Assembly (NCBI GenBank): GCA_030141605.1
Contig: JAQGDQ010000007.1
Span: forward strand, 1,041,173 to 1,105,172
Direction of reading: 5' to 3'
DNA length: 64,000 nucleotides
Source: Tubiluchus corallicola
Lineage: Eukaryota > Priapulida > Priapulimorpha > Priapulimorphida > Tubiluchidae
The notes under the pieces were generated by a model that saw only the letters and a list, made by a program, of their open reading frames with translations, had not been told where the DNA came from and ran no database searches. A program made the position numbers and the translations under genes. Shown one piece after another: positions 39,033-51,310 of this stretch (position 1 is its first letter; every line of letters starts with the position of its first letter).

Positions 39033-40852
39033 TAGATGAATTTGAATCACGTTCGGATGCGGGTACATCCTACGTCAATGACGCAATAGGCAGTTGAAGT
39101 CATTCAGAAGCAAGTTTTTTGGCTTTCATGCATCCATTTACTGGTGTGGTTCATTGTTGCCTAACCTTCATTACAAAACAGAAAACAAACTGTTATTTTG
39201 TCTTATAAGTAAGCTAGCTGTTCAGTTTGAGTAACCCTTGTAAGATGTCTATCTTGTAAATTGCCTATTCAATGTCAAGGATTTTCAAATAATGATAGAA
39301 ATAAAAATAATAAAATTACTCAACCTGAGTGATTTCGTTTGCCTGATGTACATGTACAGGCGCTTTCTTTTTATTTGGGGTAACAGTGGTTATTCTCGGA
39401 GAATCCTCAGTTGAAAAATGAATCTTATATTGTGGTATAATTATGTTACGCTTTGGAGCTGATATTCTTTTCCAAAAGAAGCAGAGGCCTTCATTCGTAC
39501 ATTGTAATGCTCCATGTCTATTAAAGAGTCATTATTTAAACGGTAGAGCCATTTAGACGGACACATAATTTGATTGTGCAGTGTTATCTCTATCAATATG
39601 CGTAGCACGATACCGTCCACAGTAGCCTTTGCGTTGAGTACAATTCCTAATCTATACTACATTTCTAGTGAACTTCGACAGAAAAGTTTCCCTCGGATTA
39701 CTGCACTGGGCTCACTGTGCATTACTATGCGTGACAGTGCCGGTTAATTAAAGATTATTAATCAAATATTAGCTAATATCTGACAGAGGCTTAACTTAAA
39801 CGATGAAAGAGTGTGGTTTTCAATGTTGTCATAATCAAGTCATTTGCGATCGAAGAATTTTGCGTGCGCGTATGTCAACATGTGTTTGCTTACACATAGA
39901 CCATTGCTCTAGTTGGTCTAGTCTGTGGTTTCTTTGTTTCACGTTGTGTTGACATTGCTCTTTGGAGTTTTTCGACGCTGATGACATACCACAGGAGGAA
40001 TCAATGCATCAATGCCTGTGTTGACTACTGGGGGGAACAAGAAGCCAAGATAGAAACCAAACAACTTTACACTGCGTTCGAGAACGCCAGGAAGTTGATT
40101 GTGTGCAGTGCGGAATTTAATTTCCGCAAAATGTGTGAAAACGCTCGTATAATAGTCATTTGAGCACTGCATTTCTGCAAACACGGAGGCAAATATATGT
40201 AGGTTTGATTTGCAAATTACGAGCCTGGAATTTTTAAGCTATAGTGACTGTTTAAAGGTGAATAATACATTTCGTAATATGTTATCATAAAGGCTGTCCT
40301 TATTTTGACATCGTTTTAGACTACAATTTCGTGAAATGTAAGTAGCACGTCATTTGTAAGCACTTTGACACATGATAAATGAATAAACGAAGTCTAATTA
40401 TAACATACTTCACACATGCTATTACAGTATTGTCATTAGCGACAATTGATTCAAATTAGTGCACCTAACTCCTGCAGTGGCATTTCTGACGCACTTTGAA
40501 GATTTCTTTCCAGTGAAACCAAACTTCGTAAGTACGCATCTGTTTGACGATTCAGTGTGCTTACAACTGAGCGCAGACAATTGAATAAAATAAACCTGAG
40601 AAGGTTTCTCGTGGCAAGCTTAACAATTTAGTTCTCAATCGATGCCCAAAGCAGCGCATTAGAGATGGACGGGGCTTCTACTGTGAATGAACAATGAACA
40701 AACCTAAAAATAGAAAACAACGCTTTCGCTTAAACGTTTATGTATGGACTGGGAAAAGGTGGTGTTCTGTGATGGTTTATTAATTACATTCTCAATATGA
40801 AGAAGTAAAAACAGCTCTGTCAAGTCGTTTGTTTGCTGGCCAAAACAGTCTT
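39033..40852. other. Intergenic or 5' region upstream of the candidate exon, nothing recognised
   Basis: No repeat family or RNA gene seen. If the exon at 40853 is real, the promoter should lie near the right end of this stretch; there is no clear TATA box. A three-codon upstream ORF (ATG at 40797, stop at 40806) precedes the proposed start. Confidence 0.35.
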
Positions 40853-40937
40853 ATGAAGGCGTTGGATTTGTACAACGGGTTCAGAGCCGTCTATCGTTTT
40901 CTACTGCGACTGCTGCTGACGGCAGTAGTGCTCAGAA
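40853..40937 (+). CDS. Candidate first coding exon (signal peptide) of the GAS1/GFR-alpha-like gene
   Basis: The ATG at 40853 opens 28 codons with a basic N-terminus and the hydrophobic core FLLRLLLTAVVL, then Leu-Arg and one extra base before an AGA-A|GTAAGT donor at 40938. The exon ends in phase 1. The first GDNF/GAS1-domain exon at 58315 needs exactly one base to start its codon, giving Ser-Ala-His-Asn-Val-Thr after the hydrophobic core, a plausible signal-peptidase region. The frame upstream is open back to a TAA near 40780, and this ATG is the first in frame; its -3 base is C, a weak context. The link spans 17.4 kb and is inferred from phase, the donor consensus and protein logic only. 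Confidence 0.45.
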
Positions 40938-41696
40938 GTAAGTGTGTATATTCAAAATTTATTGTTATAATTAGCTTGAATCAGGTTGATTCAATAGAGG
41001 GAGAATGATACAATATGATACAATAGAGGGCGTATGTTGAACCATCTGCTAGTTCCTCTTGATTCATTTAAGATGGACTATCCTTGATAATGAGGTAGGT
41101 TCTATATACCGTATTAGTATAGTAATGTTATTGTCCAAAACATTAATAAAATATATTTAATGTTTTAATGAATAATAAAACAAACCCATCGCAACGTCAA
41201 CAGCATATAATTTACGTGTATTAAGCAGTTGTAGTCGTTCAATTCTGGATTTTTGCTTGCAATATCTGCGTAAAAAATTAAATAAAGTGAAATTGACGTA
41301 TTGTACAGCAAATTCCTCTTTCTTGCAAACTGCAGTAATTAACAAGAAAAATAGACAGGTATTTCAAGAAAGAACGCCTTATAACAAGTATGATGGCGTT
41401 AAAGTTAAGAACATAGTGGGACTCCTTTGTACCACTGTATATGTTTATCGTACAAGAGACCCAAAAAGGCGTAACAAGGTCTTTTTAATGCTACTCCAAG
41501 ACAGTCTAAATTGAGCTATGTAGGGAAAATATGGCCGGGAGAGAAACTTAGTCAGAAAGCAAAAGTAAAAAAAATAGATAAAAACCAAATAAGTAAATTG
41601 ATAAATACTCCATTTGCATGTATGAATGGGTAACTGGGTAGATTAAAGAATAAATTGATGAAGGAGCACATGAACAAATGGATGGATGAAAGGATG

Positions 41697-41730
41697 AATG
41701 AACGAATGAATGAATGAATGAATGAATAGA
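41697..41730. repeat. (GAAT)n microsatellite
   Basis: Tetranucleotide run within a longer A/G-rich region (41560-41750). On the minus strand it reads (ATTC)n, like the tail of the LINE fragment at 15.66 kb, so it may be a retroposon tail. Confidence 0.8.
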
Positions 41731-43736
41731 TGGTTAAGCAAATAAATAAACAAATTGTTGTTTTACAGCCAAAGATAAAATTTCTGTAGCATGGAAAAAG
41801 GAATGAAGTCATTTTAGTATCTATTTGGAACATTAGCATTTTCCCAGATATTTTCCCTTTCCGTCGGTTATGGCATTACATCACCAAGTAGTCTGTTTTT
41901 GTAATGCGCTAATTCCTTTTTTATGACAAAAAAATAATGCATGTAGTTTGAGTGCTAAAACTTTTGTATTCAGTTTGTGTGATTCATTTGTGCGAAATTG
42001 TATTTAAGTAATATCTATTATCTGTCCGTAACAATGCATGTTAATCATTCCTTTTGTTTTAGTATTCATCTTCCCTAGCCTATGTAAACATATTTAGAAT
42101 AAAATTTAAAAAACATGTCTAAAATGGGTAATGAGCGTTCAACGTGAATGGAAAATTATTTTATTTTAATGAGATTTACGATATCAAACGCAAAATTGGC
42201 GTTTGAAAGAATCATAATTTAAGTATCACTGTAATCAAATTGCACATTGATTGATTCCAGCATCAAACTACTGAAGCTGCTGACGAGGTGTTAACAGACA
42301 TTTAACTGCTATTTAGACACGTTCCTGTAGAACGTTGGATCAGATCAGTTTGATTCAGTCTCAACGCACATGCATTGCAAGTGAAGAAATGTTGGACCAG
42401 TATACCACACTTAACCGCAGGTGCCTTAACAATATGATGGAATCACTTGTAAAAATCTTCCAATGCCGTATAAGTTTTAATATTCAAAAGTTGAAAGTAC
42501 CTCATCTCATCTCACGTACCCTACTTCGTGCCAAGTGGCACGTATAAGGCCTCGCCGACCGTCCTCAACCGCGCCCTGTCGGGCTGTATGATCCGAAAAC
42601 ACTCGAAGACGTTGTAGTGTCTGTAAATGTCTGTGGTTTCCGTAATCAATTGATTTTTACAGTATTTTACTGATTAGCCGAATGCCCAAACTCTGCAACC
42701 TGAGACAAGGTGGTTTTCTACCTGCATTGATATGCAATCAGTGTCCTACTCATAGCCCCAGTCCGTGTGATTCCTGTGACTCCTCTTGTGTATATAGTCG
42801 TACTTAAAAATTAATAAGTGGTAATTTGAGTTTCATTTTAACGCAAGCCTTATGAATGGCATCCATTTTTATTGACCCATATCTAGCATTGTTATCTTCC
42901 ACGCCCGCATGCTAAAAATCCGAGGCGGTATTCAATGAAGCCATCACGTATAGTACGGCGGCCAATAATTTGTAAAATGACAAACCAGACGGAAAGCAAC
43001 TAATCAGCAAATTCGATAGAGAAAATGACGCTACTTTTCGTGAACCGGAAGCGGTTTCGCAATCGGGAAAATCAGCGGAAATTTATCCATGAAAATGTTG
43101 TACATTCCTTCGGTGGGTAATAGTAATCGATCCAGTAACATTTTCTTCAGTATTTATGTTACTTAGAAAATTGTTGTTTGCATAATTATAAGAACGTCAT
43201 TAGTAGTGTTTAAAAGTGCATATAAATTCAATTCAAAATAATTCAATTCTATAATTTTGTCGCAAACGAAATTAATTGAAAGTACACTACTGATGCACTT
43301 CGTGAGTCGAACTAGTTTATTATCGCACTTTGCTTCCTTGTAGCTAACGTAACAAAGTTTTCTGAGAAAGCAAACGTTTCAAAAGCTTCGGTGTTTGGTG
43401 ATTTAATATCTAAGAGTTGGTTTAAAACGTCAGTCTTCGCAGCTTTTTCATAAGATGTTGGTACAGTCCGTGTAAAGAGTAATTTTGTCGAGATTGCTTG
43501 CCTGTGTGCCAGTTTGAATGTTTAACACTTTACATGTGGACATTTACATTGACGCAACCATTCCAATACGAAACTGGATGAAAGGAACGTGGACAAATTC
43601 TAAGGATGATTTTGCAAAAGCTGGTACAAGCAAATCATTTGTGCCGTTTGTTTATAGTAACTATTTGCCGAAATTACTTTTGCCACATAAAAAATATATA
43701 ATTTAGTGGTGTTATTGAAAGGTGGTAAGGGATATA

Positions 43737-44116
43737 AAGGGGCGTAGCAAGACTTTACGACATCCCAGGGTGATACTTCTGTCCCGCCCATTTCTGAACA
43801 GATTAAACAATTGCTTGTGGTGTATTAGAAACACTATTAACCTGGTCTCTACGTGGTCAGTATTAATTACATGCATTTGCGTATAGATTCTATTTAAGCG
43901 GAGTGCGCAACAGCTTGTTGTGTAATAATACCTTGCACCTGTTCGTTATGTTGCATTTATATAAAACGGCGCTCAATAACTGCCTGTGGTGTGTTATGAA
44001 ACTTTACGTGAATATGAAAGTATACACATTTTCCAAGGAGAATAAGATTTTTTTCTAAAATGTGACGCCCCTCAAATTTTGGCGCCCTAGTTAACCTATT
44101 GGTTAATACGCCTCTG
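43737..44116. mobile_element. hAT-type MITE, 380 bp, with exact 8-bp TSD
   Basis: The left end is AAGGGGCGTAGCAAGAC and the right end ACGCCTCTG, whose complement begins CAGAGGCGTA; the terminal ten bases match at eight. Identical 8-bp GGGATATA copies flank it at 43729-43736 and 44117-44124, the target-duplication length of hAT transposons. The interior has the familiar GACGCCCCTCAAATTTTGGC segment followed by GCCCTAG. It has no coding capacity, so it was moved by a hAT transposase elsewhere. Confidence 0.85.
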
Positions 44117-44989
44117 GGGATATAATGTTACCGCTGCCAGCACATGCGAACAGAACTTCAGAACTATTATATGGTTACATGCAAGATCAATTGGTGGTAA
44201 TACCATTCTCTTATCATCTTCTATTTAGCCGTTAATTGCCAATAGTCTAAACACGTATTACGGTTTTTCTCAAATTTTCCCACTAGTATCTATGCGACAC
44301 TAGAGCAAAGTCAACGGTCAGAAGCTATAATAACCTCAGCTCCCTTTTTGCAAAACTTCCCCCTAATGACATTGCCGCCCGTTATGACTCGTTAAGGAAA
44401 AAAATCCGCTATACTGCCCTTGCTGAGGCCAATTTTCCTAAGAGCAATGTGGGAAGCCATTGATATATTATCTGAACAGTTAGTCATAAAGCCATAATAT
44501 TCTCGCTAAAATCAACAAAATGCAGGTCACGAATGTGGTGGGTAATTTGTGCATGGCACGAATAAGCATTTACCGTATAAGCTTTCTGTATAGATATGAC
44601 TGTCATCTGTAGCGTTGTCAATAGAGCCTAGAGCCTATTTGGAATTGCATTTCAAATTAAAATTATTAACTATATTGAAAGAATGCCTTTGCAATTACAG
44701 AGTAAAAACCTGTATTATGCGAAGCACTAAAAATCGCTGCAATTGCTGGTTTTGTTCATTTCAGTTATTTACTAAACTAGTTCGGAATGCGAAGCATTGC
44801 GTTACTTGGTTATTTTGGTTTTTCTGCCCAATTGCCAGGATATGTCGCTTGAAAACATCATTTACCGTTCCCATAGATTCATTTTCACTTTATGATTTAT
44901 GTTATTTATCTCTTCTTATCTCCCCCTCTTCGATTCCCTTCCTCGCTTCCTCTCTCCGTCCCTCCCTTTCTCGTTTCTCGCTCTCTCTT

Positions 44990-44993
<4 letters not shown>

Positions 44994-45066
<73 letters not shown>
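44994..45066. repeat. (TC)n microsatellite within a C/T-rich tract
   Basis: A TC dinucleotide run lies in a broader pyrimidine-rich tract (44915-45220). Ser/Leu-rich frames on the + strand are artefacts. Unlike the (GA)n at 13 and 33 kb, I see no LINE tail next to it. Confidence 0.95.
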
Positions 45067-48000
45067 ACTCTCTGTCTTACCTGTGTTTCTCTCCGCCTTT
45101 CCTCTGTCTTTTTCTCTCTATTCCATGCCTTTCTCTCCCCCTCTCTCTTTCTCTCTCTCGTCTTTCTCTTCTAACTCTTTTTTTCTTCCTATGTTTCTCT
45201 TAGCCCCTTTCTTTCTCGTTCTAGTCGTTACCTGTTTAACTTTGCCCGTGAAATTCATTATTAAACTATTAAAAATATCTGCGTGTAATTAAAACGTAGT
45301 ATTGCGTCGTTGTTGGCTGATCTGCGTAAACAATTTTTCGTACTGAACAATAGTTAACCGCCGAAAAATCGGTAATATCTCCGATGAAAATAAATTTTTC
45401 AAAAAAAAACACGAATGCCTATTGGCCAAGCTCCAGGGCGTGACGATGAAGATGATATAGAACTCGAATGAAGTGACGGTAATAAGCTAGCTGTAAACAG
45501 ATTATAGACACCCATTGTATTTACAGTTGTCATGAAATACAAATTTGCGAAAACATAAACGTGGAGAACAACGCTGCAAACTGAAAGGTTCTGCAGAGTT
45601 TTCGAAAGCGAGCTCTCAAAAAAAGAGGAGAAATATATCGTCTAATTCGAAATTCGATAAGTCTCAATCACCAATTTGTTTTTTGATACCAAGGCAGTCT
45701 TATTCATGAAATTTGTACACTGCAAAATCTTACGAGTGGGGTGAATTAAGACACAGTTACAGTGATGTGATTACTAATCCAACAATGTGATGCGACAGTT
45801 GCTGTATAGGAAAACGTGTGCAAGTGCCTTAGGGCTCACAAGCATTCAAAGAGCCTATGTTTCGTGAAATTTTTTCAAACTTCCTGACAATTTCAGCAGA
45901 GTAGTTCCACCATGCTTGCAATTCTATATGTAAGGTTAAGCACTGTCAATGGTTTCTTGCTAACACTTTACCGGGAATCGCAGTGCGACCCAAGAGCCTC
46001 GTAACCTTAGTAACATCCATAATATACACGCTTCTAGCAAAATTGAATTTATGACATTTGCGTAGGCTACTACTCTCCAAATATTTATTTAATTAGATTT
46101 CCTAACTTGGTACTATTCTGGCCATGTGGAAAAGTTATTTACTATGCATGATTGTGTCATCTCTGTGAATCCTATAATCTTTTTCTGTTAAATTTTGTGA
46201 AAAAATAATTGAAATTATCTTGTGTTTATTTTTTTTTGACTTTTGAAAGAAAATAAAACACTTTTCGTAAATTCTAACTGTAATAAAAGTAAAAATGGTT
46301 ACTAAAAATTTTAATTTGGTGAATAAGGTTTTACTATGCTCATTTGTTTGCTTGGTTGCGTGTATGTATGTATGTTTGTTTGTTTTTTGTCTTATTTGTC
46401 CGTTTAGTTATCTAGCTGTAGCTAGCTTGGCGTGCACACTCTGCCTGTCTATTTTTGTCTTTCTGTTTGTTTACTTGTTTATTTATTTGGTTTGTTGATT
46501 ATTTGTACTCATTATCAATTAAGGTTGATGAGTTGCCTGTTTCTTGGCTGGTTTGCTGTTTTTTGTGTTGGTAAGTTATCTGAATGGCTGACATTAAATT
46601 TTGGTTGCATAGCTTTGGATCGCTAATTATATACAGTGTTGACAGCTAATTGATATTAAAAATTTTGACGTGTGTTGCAAGCTCTGTTAACCATGATACG
46701 GTCGTCCATGTAAAGGGCTGCTTCTTACGTTTAACGACACAAAACCCAAAGAGAAATTGCCTCAGTTACTATATTCCCAAAAACGTACTGCGAATGATTC
46801 CTTTTGCGGAATTTATATCATTTTATAATTTTTTGTTTAAAGCAAGTCGCGAAATTCACAAGTATGGCGAACTTCAGTTTTTGAGTTGCAACATCTTGTT
46901 ATGCAGTTACTCTCCTCAAAACTAGTTTTGGGCACTTGTGGATTGTTGGTGGTATTTCCCTGACGAAACTATTATGTATCAAAATAGTCTTTTTTCAAAT
47001 TTTGTATGAATTAGTCTGCGCTCAAAATTTATCTGCAGTCAAACTCGCCTGTCTGTAAACCTGCTTCTACATCGAAAATACCCCCGCATGTGGTTTCCAA
47101 GCCTCAGCAATTATTAATATTTTCTTGGCTTTTTTAGTGCAGTTATGGTAAGTCCATGTATTTTGTTTCTATATAAGACACACAAGTCATTCACTTTTTA
47201 ATATTCTCTACTGAACACCATTCGAAATGGGGCTGTAGAATGGATGGTACGCTATGGGGATATAAATTTTGTATGTAACGCGCCTGTAATACCTAAAATA
47301 TGACGGGCTAACTTCTTGGCGTCCTTTTAGGCGTTCTTATCGTGTCCAACAGGCGCTAATGTCGGAGAGTAATAGCATAAGATTGATTTGCTGCCTATCT
47401 TCCGTCACCCTTGATGAATTAACTGTGCAAAAGTTGACTGTTGCGCATTGTGGACTCATCATGAGAGATAGAATCTAGCCTCGGCGCAATTAGATATTGA
47501 GTTATTACACAACAAGTTACTCGACATTCACTAATGGATTTCAAGATACAATGGAGGCGGAAAATTGAACGAAAATGAAGAATAAATATTAAAAAATGTT
47601 TATTTAATGTTGTGCGAATGAACAGACTATAATGAAAAAGGCTTAACTGTCAGTACGTTATGTCTAACTGAACGTGCTCCTAGATAATCTGTTTTCAGGA
47701 TTTTCTAAATAATCACAACATTAAAACATAATGCGGGCAATAGGAATTATTTTGTCAAACAGAATCCTGTGACGCATCATTAATCGAAGGGAAAAATAAT
47801 CACTATGAACACGAATTTCAATATTTCATTTTTTTGAATATGTATGACCACTTGCGTCCGGTATCAAAGGTTATTCTAGTAACGACTTACCTTGGTTAGA
47901 TTAGTCACAATTTTATCTAAAAACGGTTATATACATTGCGATTGGAAAAGTTATTAAAACATGGTGCTCATGGTGTCTTTATTTTTATTGAAGAGATTGT

Positions 48001-48292
48001 AAAGCACTAAGAAAAGGCAGAAATCATAGTTTTGTGACTTTTTGGAGTAAATTGGTATTCATATCTTACCGCCTTATTGGTATTTTCATTTCTTTGTTTT
48101 CCTTTTTTATTAATGTTGATATATTGTTCAGAATAAACTCACCATTTTATGCAATGTGTTTTACAAAAACATTCGTTTTTAGTTTTTTGATCGACACCGC
48201 ATCAGCACCATCTAATATTGAATCTAATCCCAATCATTTCAGTCATTAATTTTCAAAACCCATTTCTAACTCCATTTTCTGGCATAGTGCTA

Positions 48293-48718
<426 letters not shown>

Positions 48719-49741
48719 CACGTTCCTTCAAGTATTAGTGGACATTACTGCAACATCATTGAAATTTTATTCGAGTTATTGCCAATTAAAAGTTGCTAAT
48801 CCAACAATCACAGTCGCAGATACATAAAAAATATGAAAGTAGGCGGCTAACACACTATCATCCCACTGTATGACATAAAATTTCATCCATGTCTCAATCT
48901 GTATTTACTGAGAAATTAATAGAAAAACCAAGGCTCGAGGGAAGTTGTGCTGATTTGAAAAAAAATTATTAGAAAGCTGCAGTAATAAAACTGTGATAAT
49001 GCCTTGTGTAATTAGTAAAATCAATTTAAAGTGGCAGCCATTTCACGCTTGAGCATTTTGAACGAAAGTGACGTCATCCTGATACTGTGCAGTATAAACA
49101 ATTCTCCCGCCAGGAGCTTGAGAAATCTTTCGTGCAGGTGCAGTTACAATTATCAATTTACAAACAATCCAGAACATTAAACTAGAGATTATTAACGCTG
49201 TTTCTTGCTTTTAGATGAATCTTGTCCAATATGTAATTAAAAAACACTTACTGACGAGAATATAGTAAGTTGGAACTTATTAGCCTTGGCAAAGTAACAG
49301 AATAATTTTTTAACAAGCTAGAACTCAACTATATAAACTAAGTAACTCGACGGGCTATATGCCTACTATATACTCCTAGAACTAGATGCTCACCTGCAAG
49401 TCAACAAAAATCTGTAAACAGTACTTACACATTTTAAGGTATAAACCTGTAAATTAGAGCTATGTAATCACATTAAGGTTGTTGTTAATTAATTCGATGA
49501 CTAATTTTTACATAAACAGTTAAACGATACTGCTAGAATAGAAGTTTTGTTACGCGTATCTTCACGGCGTTCACGTTGCATGTTCAGCATTCTCGCAGGG
49601 ATGTCGTTTGACCGAAGATAAAAATGATTTAAATTTTTTACTGTGTGCGGATATTGTACCGTAATTTCCATGTTTTTCATTGTACATTAAAATATAATGA
49701 CATTGTCGTTCGAAGGTTGGTTTTCCTAGCAAGGTCAAGAT

Positions 49742-49803
<62 letters not shown>
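49742..49803. repeat. (ATC)n microsatellite, likely retroposon tail
   Basis: A pure (ATC)n run of about 62 bp. On the minus strand it is (GAT)n lying directly 3' of the repeated unit at 49804-49921, as expected for the tail of a SINE or RTE-like element. Confidence 0.9.
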
Positions 49804-49804
<1 letters not shown>

Positions 49805-50121
49805 TTCGTCATATGCCCATCACGTCTATTGCAGATACTGGGCAGACAGAACTCTAAAAGAAATATGCCCTCAAAATAGGTAAACACGGCAGTAATCCAG
49901 CAAAAAATCCAGGACACTGTTATGCCAGAGGCTTGTCGGGACCACTTTCGGGCAAATACAATAATGCATAAACAATACATAAACATAAAGATATAAGCAT
50001 CGTCACCATCATATGCTCGTTAGGCCTGTTGTGCACATTGAACAAGCAGAAATTTAAGATAAAGATCTCTGTCTGCAAGACAGGTGAGCAAGTAATCCAG
50101 CAAAAAACTAGACACTGATAT
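49804..50121 (-). repeat. Two tandem copies of an unknown retroposon 3' end
   Basis: Segments 49804-49921 and about 50002-50121 are diverged direct copies. Shared blocks are CATCNTCGTCA...CATATGC, GGGCAGACAGAACT versus GAACAAGCAGAAATT, and GTAATCCAGCAAAAAA...CACTG. Each is followed on the minus strand by GAT-type trinucleotides. The minus-strand frames FCWIT...FLLEFCLPSICN and FCWIT...FILNFCLFNVHN mirror each other, but I do not recognise a protein. Confidence 0.5.
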
Positions 50122-50867
50122 AACTTTAATAAGTTCATGTCTAATATTTGATCTTAGATTATATTGCGGTTGTCATCCTTTAGAATCATTTTTCGTTGGG
50201 CCATTACGCAGAAAAAAGATTTAAACAGCAATTCTTCAAAAAATTAACAAAAGGAGAAATCTTTAGGACATCCAGCGACAGGTATGTCTTTAAAAGTTCT
50301 GATGTTTTAATGATGCAAATTTATTATCTTGGGCATAACCTCCATTTTCACCTTTTAAATCATTCTTTTGTACCGTTAAAGAGCTCACAAATCGGCAGAT
50401 ACTAAACTCTATATGTGTTAACTTTTTTGTCTATTGCCTTGCAATCCAACAGGACATTGTTGAAGGCGACAAAATTAAAATAAGTGAACAAGTTCAGCAT
50501 TTATATTAGAACGTCTAATTGAAATGACAGACATGTTCACATAGAGCCAATGAAATGGATCATTTGAACTTTGGTTTAAAGTCTTCACTTGCAGTTAATT
50601 ACACTTGCTTATTGGTAGCTTTACGATAACACATTTTTCTACGTCGAAGGAAAAAACTAAAAATTTTAGAATATAATACTATACACATTGTTGAAAACTG
50701 AAGAAAATACTGAACTTGAGAATTTTACATAGAAATAATTAAACCTCAAGCACTCAATTTTGTGTAGTTTTGTTCAGATTTGCGTGCAAAGTTTCTGTTG
50801 GAGTTTCTAGACTTCCACTTCCACAAAATTTGAAATCAGTTGCCGTCGCTGCCCATTCGGCACGCAT

Positions 50868-50884
50868 GGGGGGGGGGGGGGGGG
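50868..50884. repeat. Homopolymer G17
   Basis: Seventeen consecutive G, striking in this AT-rich background. It may form a quadruplex-like structure and is error-prone in assembly. Confidence 0.97.
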
Positions 50885-51089
50885 TAGCATTTCGTCCCAG
50901 TGAAGAAAGACTAAATGGTGACAACCGCAATGTAATTTAAGATCAAAGGTTAAACATGGTTTGTTAATTTGGCATGTTACAATTACCCACATGCCCGTTC
51001 TTCTCGTCCTGAGATTTTTTGCAACATGAAAAAATCATCTGTTTCTGGGTACGGTAACATACTTCGAGTCAGAAAACACTTAAAGGAAG

Positions 51090-51310
51090 GGCCTGCTCAA
51101 AGAGGTGTTTGTGGGGCTACCGCAGTCCTTAACTCATTATCAATAATGAGCCACTGAGCCAACAGAGTGTCTCAACTTCGGATGTATATTCCAATTATAC
51201 ACATACACTTTGAATTTGCTTTATAGCCAAGGCATGTGAATGATAACCCGAGAGCGAGTATCGATCTCACGTCATTCGCACAAAGCATTATGAGACTCAG
51301 CCTCAACTGG
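51090..51310 (-). repeat. tRNA-derived SINE-like fragments
   Basis: On the minus strand, 51161-51151 reads TGGCTCAGTGG, a perfect pol III A-box match, followed by CTCATTATTGATAATGAG, like an anticodon arm. A second piece, 51300-51240, reads GAGTCTCATAATG and then GTGAGATCGATACTCGC, like a B box. The two fragments lie about 80 bp apart and no intact tRNA cloverleaf is present, so this is a decayed SINE rather than a tRNA gene. Confidence 0.45.

Noticed and set aside
44994-45066. A third (GA)n-targeted LINE insertion at the (TC)n tract
   Set aside because: Neither side carries the AAATTCC...TCTA tail or other element sequence.
51120-51165. A tRNA gene on the minus strand
   Set aside because: The A box and anticodon-like arm are present but there is no B box at tRNA distance and no acceptor stem pairing; a SINE relic fits better.
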